From contig JAHDCF010000025.1 in the NCBI GenBank assembly GCA_020630015.1, forward strand, positions 1 through 40,145: a DNA stretch of 40,145 nucleotides. Direction: 5' to 3'. Positions 25,152 to 34,188 of this stretch are shown here, in pieces. The translations under genes and the position numbers were made by a program. The stretch's first letter is position 1, and every line of letters begins with the position of its first letter. This stretch comes from Planktomarina sp. GTDB lineage: Bacteria; Pseudomonadota; Alphaproteobacteria; Rhodobacterales; Rhodobacteraceae. The notes below the pieces were generated by a model. It worked only from the letters and a program-made list of their open reading frames with translations. It was not told the origin of the DNA and searched no databases.

Positions 25152-26666
25152 ATGTTAGAAGGTATCTTACTTGGCCTGCAAACGGCCCTTTCCCTAAAAA
25201 TGATATTGGTGGTGATTGGTGGATGTTTGATTGGCACATTCATCGGTATGTTGCCCGGGCTTGGACCTATGTCGATCATCGCCATCATGATCCCCGTCGC
25301 CATTTCCATGGGTGATCCGGCGGCTGCTTTGATCCTTTTGGCCGGGGTGTATTACGGTGCGATCTTTGGTGGATCCACATCTTCGATCCTTTTGAACGCA
25401 CCGGGTGTCGCCGGAACCGTGGCGACCAGTTTTGATGGTTATCCCATGGCAAAACAGGGCAAAGCGGGCAAGGCTTTGACCATCGCCGCCATCGCCAGCT
25501 TTTGTGGTGGTACAATTGGCGCGCTTTTGTTGATGGGGTTTGCACCTGCGTTATCGTCGGTGGCCCTTTTATTTCATTCGGCTGAATATTTTGCCCTGAT
25601 GGTTGTTGGCCTTTCCGCGATTGCGGCCTTTGCCGGTTCTGGCAATGTGGCCAAGGCCATTATGATGACCGTTCTGGGCCTAATGTTGGCCACCGTGGGT
25701 GAAACCACAATGGCCCCCATGCCGCGCTTCACCATGGGATTGATGGACCTTCAATCAGGCCTTGGGTTTGTCACCCTTGCGATGGCGTTGTTTGCCCTGC
25801 CCGAAGCTTTGTACCTGGTCCTAAAGCCGCGTGAAATGAAGTCAGGCGAGGGGGTGAATTTCAGAGATCTACAAGTCACAAGGGCCGAGGCGAAATCGAT
25901 TGCCCCGGTCATTGGCCGACAGTCGATCCAAGGCTTTTTCATCGGGGTCTTACCTGGCGCAGGCGCAACCATTGCAAGCTTTCTGGGCTATGCTGTGGAA
26001 CGCAATATCGCCACCAAAGAGGAACAGGATAAGTTTGGCAAAGGATCGATCAAAGGTCTTGCCGCGCCTGAAACAGCCAATAATGCTGCATGCACCGGGT
26101 CCTTTGTGCCATTGCTGACTTTGGGCATCCCTGGATCTGGGACCACAGCAATCCTATTGGGTGCGCTGATTGCACTGAACGTAACCCCCGGCCCACGCTT
26201 GATGGTGGATGATCCACAGATTTTCTGGGCGGTTATAATTTCCATGTATATTGGGAACCTGATCCTTTTGATCTTAAACCTTCCACTGATCCCCTTCATC
26301 GCGAAAGTGTTGGCTGTACCACGAAATTTCCTGATACCCTTCATCCTGTTTTTCACACTCATGGGGGCCTACATCGGGCAAAACAACGCCACGGAGCTTT
26401 TAATACTGGTCGGGTTTGGCATTTGCGCCACCGCCCTGAAATTCGCCAACTATCCGCTTGCCCCGCTGCTGATTGGATTCATTTTGGGAAGCATGTTGGA
26501 AGACAATTTCGCGCGTTCAATGCAGCTTTATGATGGTGTTGCGTTCATCTGGGAGCGTCCGATGACAATGGCTTTGTTGCTTTTGGCAGCAATACTGATT
26601 GTCTTACCCAGTTATCGTGCGCACCGCGCGAAATCCAAAACAGCGGGTGTAGCTGATGGTGACTGA
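25152..26666 (+). CDS. tctA: Tripartite tricarboxylate transporter large membrane subunit
   Basis: 504 aa, the normal TctA length, with about 11–12 transmembrane helices. Signature stretches are GTFIGMLPGLGPMSIIA (about 28–44), YYGAIFGGSTSSILLNAPG (about 67–85) and LGIPGSGTTAILLGAL in the second half. The two related glycine/proline-rich motifs mark the inverted halves of the carrier. It is the last gene of tctCBA. The short convergent gap to the glyoxalase-like gene (26667–26719) shows no hairpin terminator. Confidence 0.95.
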   Translation: MLEGILLGLQTALSLKMILVVIGGCLIGTFIGMLPGLGPMSIIAIMIPVAISMGDPAAALILLAGVYYGAIFGGSTSSILLNAPGVAGTVATSFDGYPMAKQGKAGKALTIAAIASFCGGTIGALLLMGFAPALSSVALLFHSAEYFALMVVGLSAIAAFAGSGNVAKAIMMTVLGLMLATVGETTMAPMPRFTMGLMDLQSGLGFVTLAMALFALPEALYLVLKPREMKSGEGVNFRDLQVTRAEAKSIAPVIGRQSIQGFFIGVLPGAGATIASFLGYAVERNIATKEEQDKFGKGSIKGLAAPETANNAACTGSFVPLLTLGIPGSGTTAILLGALIALNVTPGPRLMVDDPQIFWAVIISMYIGNLILLILNLPLIPFIAKVLAVPRNFLIPFILFFTLMGAYIGQNNATELLILVGFGICATALKFANYPLAPLLIGFILGSMLEDNFARSMQLYDGVAFIWERPMTMALLLLAAILIVLPSYRAHRAKSKTAGVADGD

Positions 26667-26719
26667 TGTCCTTTTGCTGAAATCAGATGCTATTCACACG
26701 AATGGCAGCTTTCACGCAG

Positions 26720-27568
26720 TTATTTCTGAATTCTAGAAAGAACATAGCGGATGACAATACCGCCTAGCGTCGGCATGTCAGTATGGATCACCTCTTCTTT
26801 GACGGCCTCAAGGTCGTTCACACGAACATCCAACGCTGCAATTCTTGGCCCATCCGTCAAAAAGTCGTCGGGCAAATTGGTCAAAAAGAGGGATTGGAAC
26901 TGCTGCGGGTTCACGATCCGCCAGTAACCGTTGGTGGTCTGGACACTGTCAAACCCTTCGGCATCTGTGGTGGAGGAAACACCGTGAATGCGGGTCAGCC
27001 AATCCAAAACCGGCGCTTTGTTCTCGGCCACAATCGTTGCGGCCGCAAAGCCGTGGGCACCATTCGGGTGGGTCATCCGGTCTGGGAATTCCAACAGGTC
27101 ACGCCTGTGTTGTTGACAGGCAAAAACTGACAAGCGCGGCATGGCGTCGTTTCGAAACACCTTCAGCGTGGTTTTGGTCCGATCCGGCTGTCCATCGACG
27201 CGCACGACATCACGGCCAAAATCGATTGTCCCGGTGCAAGGAATGCCCCGCTCAGCCAGTTGTGCCTCTGCCTCTTCGGCGTCCTCGGTAAATAGCGCGG
27301 TGAGCGCGACACCTTCGGACTCTTTCAAGAACCCCTCCACGTGTCGGCCAAAGCGAAAACCGCCCGTTTCATATCCGTCAAGCAAAGAAGCATCTCCGAT
27401 GCTCACGATCTCAAGGATTTGGTGGTGGAACAATGCCAGAGCAGTCGATGTTCCCCATGGGTGCTGGCTCGGAGGCGCGATGAAAAACCCCAAACTCCGA
27501 TAGGTTTCAATCGCTTGATCAAGATCGCGCACGGCGATCAGCGGGTGATCGATGCCAAGAAATGCCAA
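26720..27568 (-). CDS. VOC/glyoxalase-like domain protein
   Basis: 282 aa. The N-terminal half begins FLGIDHPLIAVRDLDQAIETYRSLGF, a vicinal-oxygen-chelate βαβββ unit. A second, weaker half includes HGFAAATIVAENKAPVLDWL. Overall it resembles the Glyoxalase_3 type, often of unknown substrate. The start is TTG at 27568, supported by AGGAGGT (27579–27573 on the minus strand), one of the strongest ribosome sites in the window. It is the last gene of the dehydrogenase operon. Metal ligands cannot be assigned with confidence. Confidence 0.75.
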   Translation of the reverse strand: MAFLGIDHPLIAVRDLDQAIETYRSLGFFIAPPSQHPWGTSTALALFHHQILEIVSIGDASLLDGYETGGFRFGRHVEGFLKESEGVALTALFTEDAEEAEAQLAERGIPCTGTIDFGRDVVRVDGQPDRTKTTLKVFRNDAMPRLSVFACQQHRRDLLEFPDRMTHPNGAHGFAAATIVAENKAPVLDWLTRIHGVSSTTDAEGFDSVQTTNGYWRIVNPQQFQSLFLTNLPDDFLTDGPRIAALDVRVNDLEAVKEEVIHTDMPTLGGIVIRYVLSRIQK

Positions 27569-27577
27569 CGGAACCTC

Positions 27578-28312
27578 CTATATGAAGCCGCCAAAGCTGC
27601 CAGGTTTGCGGTCACGGATGGTCGCTTGGGGGCCGTAAACGGTTTTTCCCGCAGGCACGGATTTGGTGACAATAGCCCCTGCGGCAACAACAGCGTTTTC
27701 GCCAATCTCAATGCCCCCTAAAATGATTGAATGACCACCCAGAACCGCCCCTTTACCGATCAGAGGGTGCCGTCGGTCCTCCATGCTGACAAAATTCGAT
27801 CCCAGTGTGACCCCGTGCCAGATGCTCACATCATCTTTGATGATTGCTGTGCGCCCAATCACAACGCCCAACCCGTGGTCAAGCCAGACGCGACGGCCGA
27901 TCTGGGCCTCTGGCGCGATATCCACGCTGAGTTGCCGCCCCAGCATTGCTTTGACCGCGGCCGCTGCGGTGTCACGGCCTGACGAGAGCAAAGCACGCGT
28001 GGCGCGATAGGACAAAAGACCCTGAAAGCCGGGAGCAAAGAGCAGCACATGCGCAGCGTCGGTGCTGAGGTCACGTTCAGCTGTCGCCTTGAGGTCATCC
28101 AAGGCGTGGGCGATTGCCCCCGGATCGTCCAAGAATGTTTCGCTAACAAGTTCGCGCACCCTTTGACGCGCTTGCAAATCCGGCAGTAGCCCCGCCAGAA
28201 CAGCGGCAAGCAGCTCTGCTTCGCTTTGCACCTCATCCGGTGTGAACCCATAAAGCGCTATAAGCGCAGGTTCTTCATGAAACAGGCGGGCGGTGTCTTC
28301 GATCAGGCTCAT
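27578..28312 (-). CDS. cysE: Serine O-acetyltransferase family protein
   Basis: 244 aa from ATG 28312, one base after the aldehyde dehydrogenase stop. The N-terminal helical region (about 1–125) resembles the SATase domain. The C-terminal left-handed β-helix shows hexapeptide repeats. CysE-type catalytic positions are kept: D/H in WLDHGLGVVIG and H in DRRHP. It would make O-acetylserine from serine and acetyl-CoA. SIWHGVTLGS instead of the usual SILQ.VTLGG shows divergence, and the location in a catabolic-looking operon is odd, so another acyl acceptor is possible. Confidence 0.8.
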   Translation of the reverse strand: MSLIEDTARLFHEEPALIALYGFTPDEVQSEAELLAAVLAGLLPDLQARQRVRELVSETFLDDPGAIAHALDDLKATAERDLSTDAAHVLLFAPGFQGLLSYRATRALLSSGRDTAAAAVKAMLGRQLSVDIAPEAQIGRRVWLDHGLGVVIGRTAIIKDDVSIWHGVTLGSNFVSMEDRRHPLIGKGAVLGGHSIILGGIEIGENAVVAAGAIVTKSVPAGKTVYGPQATIRDRKPGSFGGFI

Positions 28313-28313
28313 G

Positions 28314-29828
28314 TCACACGCTCGGGGCATATCCAAAGGCCACGCGCGGCACTTCGGCGGTTTCGACCCAAACGCTCTTGGGCTCTGTGTATTCCATCAA
28401 GACATCCATACCCGAAGACCGCCCAAAACCTGACAGGCGCGAACCGCCAAAAGGGGTGGATACGTGGATCGCCTTATAGCCATTCACCCAAAACGTGCCC
28501 GCCCGAACATTCGCTGCCATGCGGTGGGCCAGGCTGACGTTGTTCGTCCAAACCGCGCCCGCCAACCCGAAATCGGTGCCGTTGGCGATGCGGACGGCAT
28601 CGGCCTCGTCTTCGAAGCTTAGGGCGGTAACGACAGGGCCGAATATCTCTGCTTGGGCGGCGTTTGCTTCGGACGGCAAATCAGTGAGGATCGTTGGGGG
28701 TACGATCAACGCATCACCCATGGTACGGTCACCGGTCAAAACCTTGGCACCGTCCTTCGCCGCCTCATCAACCATGGCTGTCACATGATCAAACTGGCGA
28801 CGGTTGCTGATCGGCCCAATCTCTGTTCGTTCATCCAACGGATCGCCGACGGTCAATTGCCCCATCCCGTCCGCAACCATTTTGACGAACTGATCTTTGA
28901 TCGACTCTTGCACCAAAAGTCGTGATCCGGCGACGCAGCTTTGCCCCGCAGTCGCGAAAATCGCAGCCTGTGCGCCTTTGCACGCTGCCTCTAGGTCAGC
29001 ATCTTCAAACACGATATTGGCGGACTTGCCACCGAGTTCCAGCACGACAGGTTTTAGGGCCTTACCAGCCGAAGTCGCAACAATCCGCCCTGTTGTGGGG
29101 GAGCCTACAAAAACCACCTTGCGGGTCGCTTCATGGGCAATCGCCGCTTCACCCGCCGTGGGCCCAAGGCCCGCCAGCACGTTAACTAATCCCTTGGGTG
29201 CGCCTGCTTCTTCGCAGATTGCCGCCAACGCGATTGAGGTTACAGGGGTCAATTCGCTGGGCTTTAAAACCACACCATTGCCGCATGCCATGGCAGGGGC
29301 GATTTGCCATCCGGCGGTGAACATGGGGGCATTCCATGGGGTAATCTGGAAGATTACCCCCAAAGGTTCGCGGATCGTATAATTCAAATGGCCCGAAGGA
29401 ACCGGGATCACTTCACCATGGAGTTTGTCCGTGTAGCCCGCGTAATAGCGGAACATCTCAGCGACCTTTGCAACCTCAACCTGACAATCGCGGATGGGTT
29501 TGCCGGACACGACCGCCTCAACCTGAGCCAGGGGTTCCTGTCGTCCCTCCACCAGAGATGCGATCTTCTGCATGACAATTCCACGGCCAGCGGCGGTGAA
29601 ATCCGCCATCCAAACCTTTTGAGCAGCATCGGAGGCCGCGCAAGCTTGGTTCGCAATTTCTGCGCCACAATCTGAATACTCAGCCAATACAGTGCGCGAA
29701 TACGGATCCTCCAAAGCGATCACAGCGCCATCACCCGAAACAAACTTCCCACACACATGGCTTTTCGGGACATCGGGCAAGCCAAGCTCTGCACAAAGTG
29801 ATTTGTAATGAGCGATACGATCAAGCAT
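28314..29828 (-). CDS. NAD(P)-dependent aldehyde dehydrogenase
   Basis: 504 aa from ATG 29828; longer in-frame starts run far into the preceding gene. The active-site set is complete: N165 in TPWNAP, the catalytic base E264 in LELGGKSAN and the nucleophile C298 in GQSCVAGSR. The C-terminal FGGSRLSGFGR is also typical of the family. It oxidises an aldehyde to its acid. Following a β-hydroxyacid dehydrogenase, the substrate may be the semialdehyde that enzyme makes, but the identity is unknown. It overlaps that gene by eight bases. Confidence 0.9.
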   Translation of the reverse strand: MLDRIAHYKSLCAELGLPDVPKSHVCGKFVSGDGAVIALEDPYSRTVLAEYSDCGAEIANQACAASDAAQKVWMADFTAAGRGIVMQKIASLVEGRQEPLAQVEAVVSGKPIRDCQVEVAKVAEMFRYYAGYTDKLHGEVIPVPSGHLNYTIREPLGVIFQITPWNAPMFTAGWQIAPAMACGNGVVLKPSELTPVTSIALAAICEEAGAPKGLVNVLAGLGPTAGEAAIAHEATRKVVFVGSPTTGRIVATSAGKALKPVVLELGGKSANIVFEDADLEAACKGAQAAIFATAGQSCVAGSRLLVQESIKDQFVKMVADGMGQLTVGDPLDERTEIGPISNRRQFDHVTAMVDEAAKDGAKVLTGDRTMGDALIVPPTILTDLPSEANAAQAEIFGPVVTALSFEDEADAVRIANGTDFGLAGAVWTNNVSLAHRMAANVRAGTFWVNGYKAIHVSTPFGGSRLSGFGRSSGMDVLMEYTEPKSVWVETAEVPRVAFGYAPSV

Positions 29829-30678
29829 TGGCGCGTTTCCGATATTTGTAGATTTCGTTGAAGTCGGCACTGTCATCCAACATTTCGCGACTATTTTCCC
29901 AAATGGCCGCGATAGTTTCGGTTGCAGGCAGTTCAATGCCCAACCGTTCGGCCAACCCGGTGGCAAGACCGACATCCTTACGCATTAGTCCCATGGTGAA
30001 CCCAGAATCGTAAGTTTCGTTCATGATCCACTTGGGAAAGTTCACTTCACTTACACCTGATCGACCGGATCCTGCGTTGATCCCGGTCAGCAGCTCAGAA
30101 AGCGATATCCCTGCCCTTTCGGCCATCTGCGCCATCTCGCTCATTAATACAAGGTTAGCAGCGCACAGCAGGTTATTGGCGATCTTGACGGTATGACCCG
30201 CGCCAGATGGACCTATATGGACCAGCTTGCCGGTCATCTTTTCTAGCAGGGGTTTGACCTTGGCAAAGGCGGCTTCGTCACCTCCGACAACCATTGTCAT
30301 TGTCCCAGTGCGCGCGCCCAAAGGCCCACCGCTGACAGGACCATCAAGGAATGTGTAACCGTTGCTTTTCGCCGTAACCGCCAGACGCTTGGTCGTGTCA
30401 GGTTCAGATGTAGAGGTGTCCACAACAATCGTACCCGGCTTCAAGTGCGGGCCAAGCTCATCCATCACCGATGCAACGTTAGCTGCTTTTGGCAAGGACA
30501 AGATGACAGTATCGCAGGTGGCAAAATCGGCAAGAGATCCAGCAACTTTGGCGCCAGCCTTTTCAGCACGTGCACAGGCTTCTGACATTTCATCAAAGCA
30601 CAAGAGGTTGCAGTCCTGCTCCATCAAGCGCGAGAGGTATCCGCCCCCCATTGCGCCCAGTCCAACCAATCCGATCAT
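29821..30678 (-). CDS. NAD(P)-dependent β-hydroxyacid dehydrogenase (3-hydroxyisobutyrate dehydrogenase family)
   Basis: 285 aa from ATG 30678, with GAGGAG six bases upstream. The Rossmann motif GLVGLGAMGGGY is at 3–14 and the substrate-binding DGPVSGGPLGA near 112–122. The catalytic lysine is K165 in GHTVKIANN. The family includes 3-hydroxyisobutyrate dehydrogenase, tartronate semialdehyde reductase and related enzymes; motifs alone do not separate them. It is the first gene of the operon with the aldehyde dehydrogenase, acetyltransferase and VOC genes, under a promoter overlapped by an inverted repeat. Confidence 0.87.
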   Translation of the reverse strand: MIGLVGLGAMGGGYLSRLMEQDCNLLCFDEMSEACARAEKAGAKVAGSLADFATCDTVILSLPKAANVASVMDELGPHLKPGTIVVDTSTSEPDTTKRLAVTAKSNGYTFLDGPVSGGPLGARTGTMTMVVGGDEAAFAKVKPLLEKMTGKLVHIGPSGAGHTVKIANNLLCAANLVLMSEMAQMAERAGISLSELLTGINAGSGRSGVSEVNFPKWIMNETYDSGFTMGLMRKDVGLATGLAERLGIELPATETIAAIWENSREMLDDSADFNEIYKYRKRANA

Positions 30679-30735
30679 ATGACACTCCTCAAGTTTCGGG
30701 GAGGTTAGCCCAAGCTTCGGACGTACGGCAATTGC

Positions 30736-30771
30736 AGTATAACGAAAATAATGTTGCGCCCAACGCAACAT
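30736..30771 (-). promoter_or_regulatory. Promoter with overlapping inverted-repeat operator for the dehydrogenase operon
   Basis: On the minus strand TTGGGC (30763–30758) and TATACT (30741–30736) are spaced by 16 bases, about 58 bases before the ATG. A perfect inverted repeat with arms ATGTTGCG (30751–30758) and CGCAACAT (30764–30771) around five bases overlaps the -35. Its spacing fits the T-N11-A pattern of LysR-type sites. It could also act as a weak terminator for the LysR-like remnant, as TATTTT follows. Confidence 0.55.
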
Positions 30772-30779
30772 ATATGCAG

Positions 30780-31000
30780 CTACGCTTGGAAAGCCTGCAT
30801 GGATCGCATCGCATGATCGGCAAGCTTTATCGCCACTTCGGGCAAGCGCCGCCCAGAACGAGAGATCAGGCAGACCTCACCCAGCGACAATTCTGGCACG
30901 TCCAACGGCAGACCCGTAATGGTGGACGTTCGCAAAAAGCAAGGAATCGCTTTGTGCAGTTTCAGAAGAAAATCTCGCAAGGCTTCAATATCCTTGGCTT
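30780..31000 (-). pseudogene. Remnant of a LysR-type regulator (C-terminal fragment)
   Basis: The open frame ending at 30780 finishes with about 70 residues that look like the end of a LysR effector domain. These include IEALRDFLLKLHKAIP, GLPLDVPELSLGEVCLISR and SGRRLPEVAIKLADHAM. Upstream codons (to about 31178) show no helix-turn-helix and overlap the leader of the agmatinase-family gene. The N-terminal two thirds seem deleted. The 5' limit is approximate. The operator beside it suggests that the intact ancestor controlled the dehydrogenase operon. It could instead be an unrelated short protein. Confidence 0.42.
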
Positions 31001-31138
31001 GCGCTTTAGGACCGTAATCCAAATTGCCACCTTTCCTTTCACTTGTTTTGCGTTCTGCATCTGCTTGATCTTGATCTGTCTTGCCTTTCAAAGCAAAGCT
31101 GCAACCAAGGTCTTGCAAAAATAATGAGGGGCATACCG

Positions 31139-32095
31139 ATGGGACATGGATATGAAAGTGGCCGTTTGGATTTACCATTTGTGGGAATCTCTACCTTTGG
31201 CAAACGCCCTTACGTATCAGATTGGGGTAACATCAATGCAGATGTTGCCATCCTTGGGGCACCCTTTGACTTTGGCACACAATGGCGCGCCGGAGCCCGT
31301 TTTGGGCCACGCGCGGTTCGCGAAGCGTCAACCTTGTTTTCATTTGGACATGCGGGGGCCTATGATCACGAAGATGATATGACGTATCTGCCCGGCGAAG
31401 TGCGGATCGTTGATATCGGGGACGCCGATATCATCCACACCAAAACCGAAGAAAGCCACGCCAACATCGAGTACGGGGTACGCAAAATATTGGCCGCGGG
31501 GGCTTTGCCCGTCACCATCGGGGGCGATCATTCGATCAATATTCCATGCATCAATGCCTTTTCTGAGCAAGATCCAATCCATGTGGTGCAAATTGATGCA
31601 CATCTGGATTTTGTAGATGTACGCCACGGCGTGACCAACGGGCACGGAAATCCAATGCGACGGGCCATCGAAAAAGATTGGGTCACTGGCATGACTCAAC
31701 TGGGCATCCGAAACGTCAGTTCCACGGCCAAAGAAGGTTACGAAGATGCGCGCGCACGCGGGTCAGACATTTTGTCGGTACGTCAAGTGCGCAAGCTGGG
31801 CACCCAAGCGGTGCTGGACCGTATCCCAAAGGGTAAACGGTATTACGTCACAATCGACATTGATGCCTTCTGCCCTTCGATTGCACCGGGCACGGGCACC
31901 CCATCCCACGGCGGATTCTTGTATTACGATGTGTTGGAAATCCTGCAAGGATTGGCACAACAAGGGGATGTCGCCGGTATTGATTTGGTTGAGGTTGCAC
32001 CGGCTTATGACCCGACCGACAGCACGCAAATATTGGCCGCCCAGATTCTTCTGAACTTTTTGGGTTTCATTTTTGCGGAAAAATCTAGCGGTTAA
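31139..32095 (+). CDS. speB: Agmatinase/ureohydrolase family protein
   Basis: 318 aa from ATG 31139, six bases after GAGGGG; ATG 31124 is an alternative. All ligands of the ureohydrolase Mn2 centre are visible: H131 in GGDHS, D153/H155/D157 in DAHLD, and D240/D242 in TIDIDAF. The family hydrolyses guanidino compounds to urea. Agmatine, guanidinobutyrate and related substrates cannot be separated by motif. The stretch DAFCPSIAPGTGTP differs slightly from the usual DGxDPxxAPGTGTP. It stands alone, convergent with the lipoprotein gene. Confidence 0.88.
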   Translation: MGHGYESGRLDLPFVGISTFGKRPYVSDWGNINADVAILGAPFDFGTQWRAGARFGPRAVREASTLFSFGHAGAYDHEDDMTYLPGEVRIVDIGDADIIHTKTEESHANIEYGVRKILAAGALPVTIGGDHSINIPCINAFSEQDPIHVVQIDAHLDFVDVRHGVTNGHGNPMRRAIEKDWVTGMTQLGIRNVSSTAKEGYEDARARGSDILSVRQVRKLGTQAVLDRIPKGKRYYVTIDIDAFCPSIAPGTGTPSHGGFLYYDVLEILQGLAQQGDVAGIDLVEVAPAYDPTDSTQILAAQILLNFLGFIFAEKSSG

Positions 32096-32105
32096 GTCGC
32101 AGATA

Positions 32106-32510
32106 TTATCGGTTGCATTGATTGCCCGGGGTTATTTTGGAAACATAACCACCGTGGCTGCCATCGCTGGCGTCCGTGAAATGAAGCAAATGTCCATCAG
32201 TTGCCCGCGCGACGGTGAAGCACGCCCCTTCCCCATCGTAATCAGAACAGATCACGTCATTTGCTTTAAAAAACCATTTGCCTTTCAAACGGCCTTGGCC
32301 TGGGTCGTGATAAATTATTGTGCCATCTGCTTGGTAAAATTCGCAGACATCATTGTCTCCCAATTCTTCGTCACCATGAAATCCACCGATAACCGAATTA
32401 CCCACAAACATATTGCGCAATTCACCCTCACTTAGGCGGGATGTCATTTCTGCGGCACAGCCGGCAAGAACCAATATGCCGATCCCCGATGCAATCTTTT
32501 TAAGTTCCAT
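32106..32510 (-). CDS. Small predicted lipoprotein
   Basis: 134 aa. The signal sequence MELKKIASGIGILVLAGCAA ends in the lipobox LAGC, so lipidation at C18 is predicted. The mature part is β-rich (NSVIGGFHGDEELG, CEFYQADGTIIYHDP, LKGKWFFKANDVICSDY) and has four further cysteines. I do not recognise the family, but the pattern resembles small periplasmic proteins of unknown function in related bacteria. AAGGA is eight bases before the ATG. It follows the divergent cdsA by 26 bases and is probably cotranscribed. Confidence 0.78.
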   Translation of the reverse strand: MELKKIASGIGILVLAGCAAEMTSRLSEGELRNMFVGNSVIGGFHGDEELGDNDVCEFYQADGTIIYHDPGQGRLKGKWFFKANDVICSDYDGEGACFTVARATDGHLLHFTDASDGSHGGYVSKITPGNQCNR

Positions 32511-32536
32511 TTTGCCGTTCCTTTGTATTTTGGCGC

Positions 32537-33481
32537 TTATGCACCCCAGAAATATCGAACCAGATGATAAAACACCGGTGCCGAAAAGATTGCGGTATCC
32601 AACCTATCCGTGACACCACCTTGTGCATTCATCAATGGGCCCCATTCACGAATGCCTCGATCCCGTTTGATCGCGGCCATAACAAGGGCCCCCAAAAACC
32701 CCATGACAAAAATGATAGCGGCCAAAACCGCCGCCTGCCACCACGTAAATGGCGTGATCCAAAACAACAGCGCCCCGATGATCATTGAACCAATCACCCC
32801 GGCCACAAATCCTTGCACAGTTTTAGAAGGGGATAACAACGGGGCGATCTGACGTTTTCCAAAGCGTGATCCCCAAATGTATTGTATGGAATCAGAGGCC
32901 TGAACCACCGTCACAAAGAATAATATTAGCAGGGCCGCACGCCCTTCGAACATTGGAATTTCCAACATCATCAGGGCAGGAACATGGCTGACGCAAAACA
33001 CAGAAACCATCAACGACCACTGGGTTTCAGCCACCCGGATCAAAAAGGAATGGGGTTCACCACGCAACGCGCTGAGGATAGGCATAAACAAAAAGGCGTA
33101 GACGGGAATAAACATGGTCATGATCCCGTACCAATCCATCGCCACCGCCAAATACTGTACCGGCAATACAAAGAAAAATGCAGCAGCCAATGCCCAACTG
33201 TCGGATAGGCGGGTGTTCGTCAGGGATAAGAATTCGCGCAGCGCCGCAAACGACACCAAAATGAACAGGGCCAACACCCCACCTTTGCCAAGCGCCAAAG
33301 CGCCAATCAAAAGTATTGCAATCACCCACCACGCTTTGATGCGATCATTGATATTGGCAAACAGCTTGTTTCCACGCCCAACGGGCAAGGAATATTGCAA
33401 AAATTCACCGATCAGCGACATGATCAGCAGTGCCAGCAAAAGCCACCCGGCCAATGCCCAAAGTGTTGGATCCCAGCCCAT
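32537..33481 (-). CDS. CdsA-like phosphatidate cytidylyltransferase, divergent
   Basis: 314 aa with about eight transmembrane helices. The C-terminal signature region reads IKRDRGIREWGP, then NAQGGVTDRLD. It is recognisably that of CDP-diglyceride synthases (KRxxGIKDxG…HGGxxDRxD), but with RE for KD and Q for H. SPSKTVQGF in the preceding loop is typical. The gene is not in the usual uppS–cdsA–dxr setting, so this may be a second, YnbB-like copy. It starts within the plsC stop (TGATG), so it is coupled to that acyltransferase, which would supply its phosphatidate. Confidence 0.82.
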   Translation of the reverse strand: MGWDPTLWALAGWLLLALLIMSLIGEFLQYSLPVGRGNKLFANINDRIKAWWVIAILLIGALALGKGGVLALFILVSFAALREFLSLTNTRLSDSWALAAAFFFVLPVQYLAVAMDWYGIMTMFIPVYAFLFMPILSALRGEPHSFLIRVAETQWSLMVSVFCVSHVPALMMLEIPMFEGRAALLILFFVTVVQASDSIQYIWGSRFGKRQIAPLLSPSKTVQGFVAGVIGSMIIGALLFWITPFTWWQAAVLAAIIFVMGFLGALVMAAIKRDRGIREWGPLMNAQGGVTDRLDTAIFSAPVFYHLVRYFWGA

Positions 33482-34131
33482 CAAACGCGCCCCTTGTCTT
33501 GCATATCAGCCAATTTCATCAACTCTGCATGAGCGCGGCGCAAAAACCGTTTTTTGCTTTCTCGTTTCTTCAACGTGACCGGCGGACCAAAGGTGACCGT
33601 ACAAATCAATGGAATTGGCAACAACGTGCCCTTTGGCAAAACCCGGTTCAGGTTTTCGATCCAGGTTGGAATTGCTTCCACCTCCGGATTGTTGTGCAAA
33701 AAATGATACAGGCCGGTTTTGAATTCCAGCAGCTTTTCTTCGGTTTGATTTCGCTTCCCTTCGGGGAAAATGATCAAGCTTTGCCCCTGTTCAAGGGCAG
33801 CCGTCATCATGGCAACAGGTTCTTCCTCAGGCTTGCGCGTTTCGGGATTTCGATCAATCAGAACGGCCTTAAACACGCTTTCTGCGGCAAAGCGCCGTGT
33901 TTTTGATTTGAACCAATAATCCGCGGCGGCCACCGGGCGTGTTTTTTTGCGAATGTCTGTGGGCAATGATGTCCATATCAGAACAAAATCCCCGTTCGAT
34001 GTGTGATTTGCGTAATAAATCCGTGGCTTATCCTCTGGTGACACATCGATCCAGATGCCCCGCACCGCCGTTAATGCGCGGATCAACAGCTGCAGTGCGA
34101 TTGAAACAATTTCGGCAAACATCGCCTTCAT
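33481..34131 (-). CDS. plsC: 1-acyl-glycerol-3-phosphate acyltransferase (PlsC type)
   Basis: 216 aa from ATG 34131, six bases after AAAGG. The acyltransferase motif H-x4-D is H43…D48 in NHTSNGD, and FPEGKRN near 122–128 is the second motif. A hydrophobic N terminus anchors it to the inner membrane. It acylates lysophosphatidate to phosphatidate. It is translationally coupled to the CdsA-like gene, giving two consecutive steps of phospholipid synthesis. A promoter lies about 60 bases upstream. Confidence 0.87.
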   Translation of the reverse strand: MKAMFAEIVSIALQLLIRALTAVRGIWIDVSPEDKPRIYYANHTSNGDFVLIWTSLPTDIRKKTRPVAAADYWFKSKTRRFAAESVFKAVLIDRNPETRKPEEEPVAMMTAALEQGQSLIIFPEGKRNQTEEKLLEFKTGLYHFLHNNPEVEAIPTWIENLNRVLPKGTLLPIPLICTVTFGPPVTLKKRESKKRFLRRAHAELMKLADMQDKGRV

Positions 34132-34188
34132 GTAAGACCTTTCAACCAAACAACGGGTCTAAGAAATTTAAACACAACACCTGACCAG

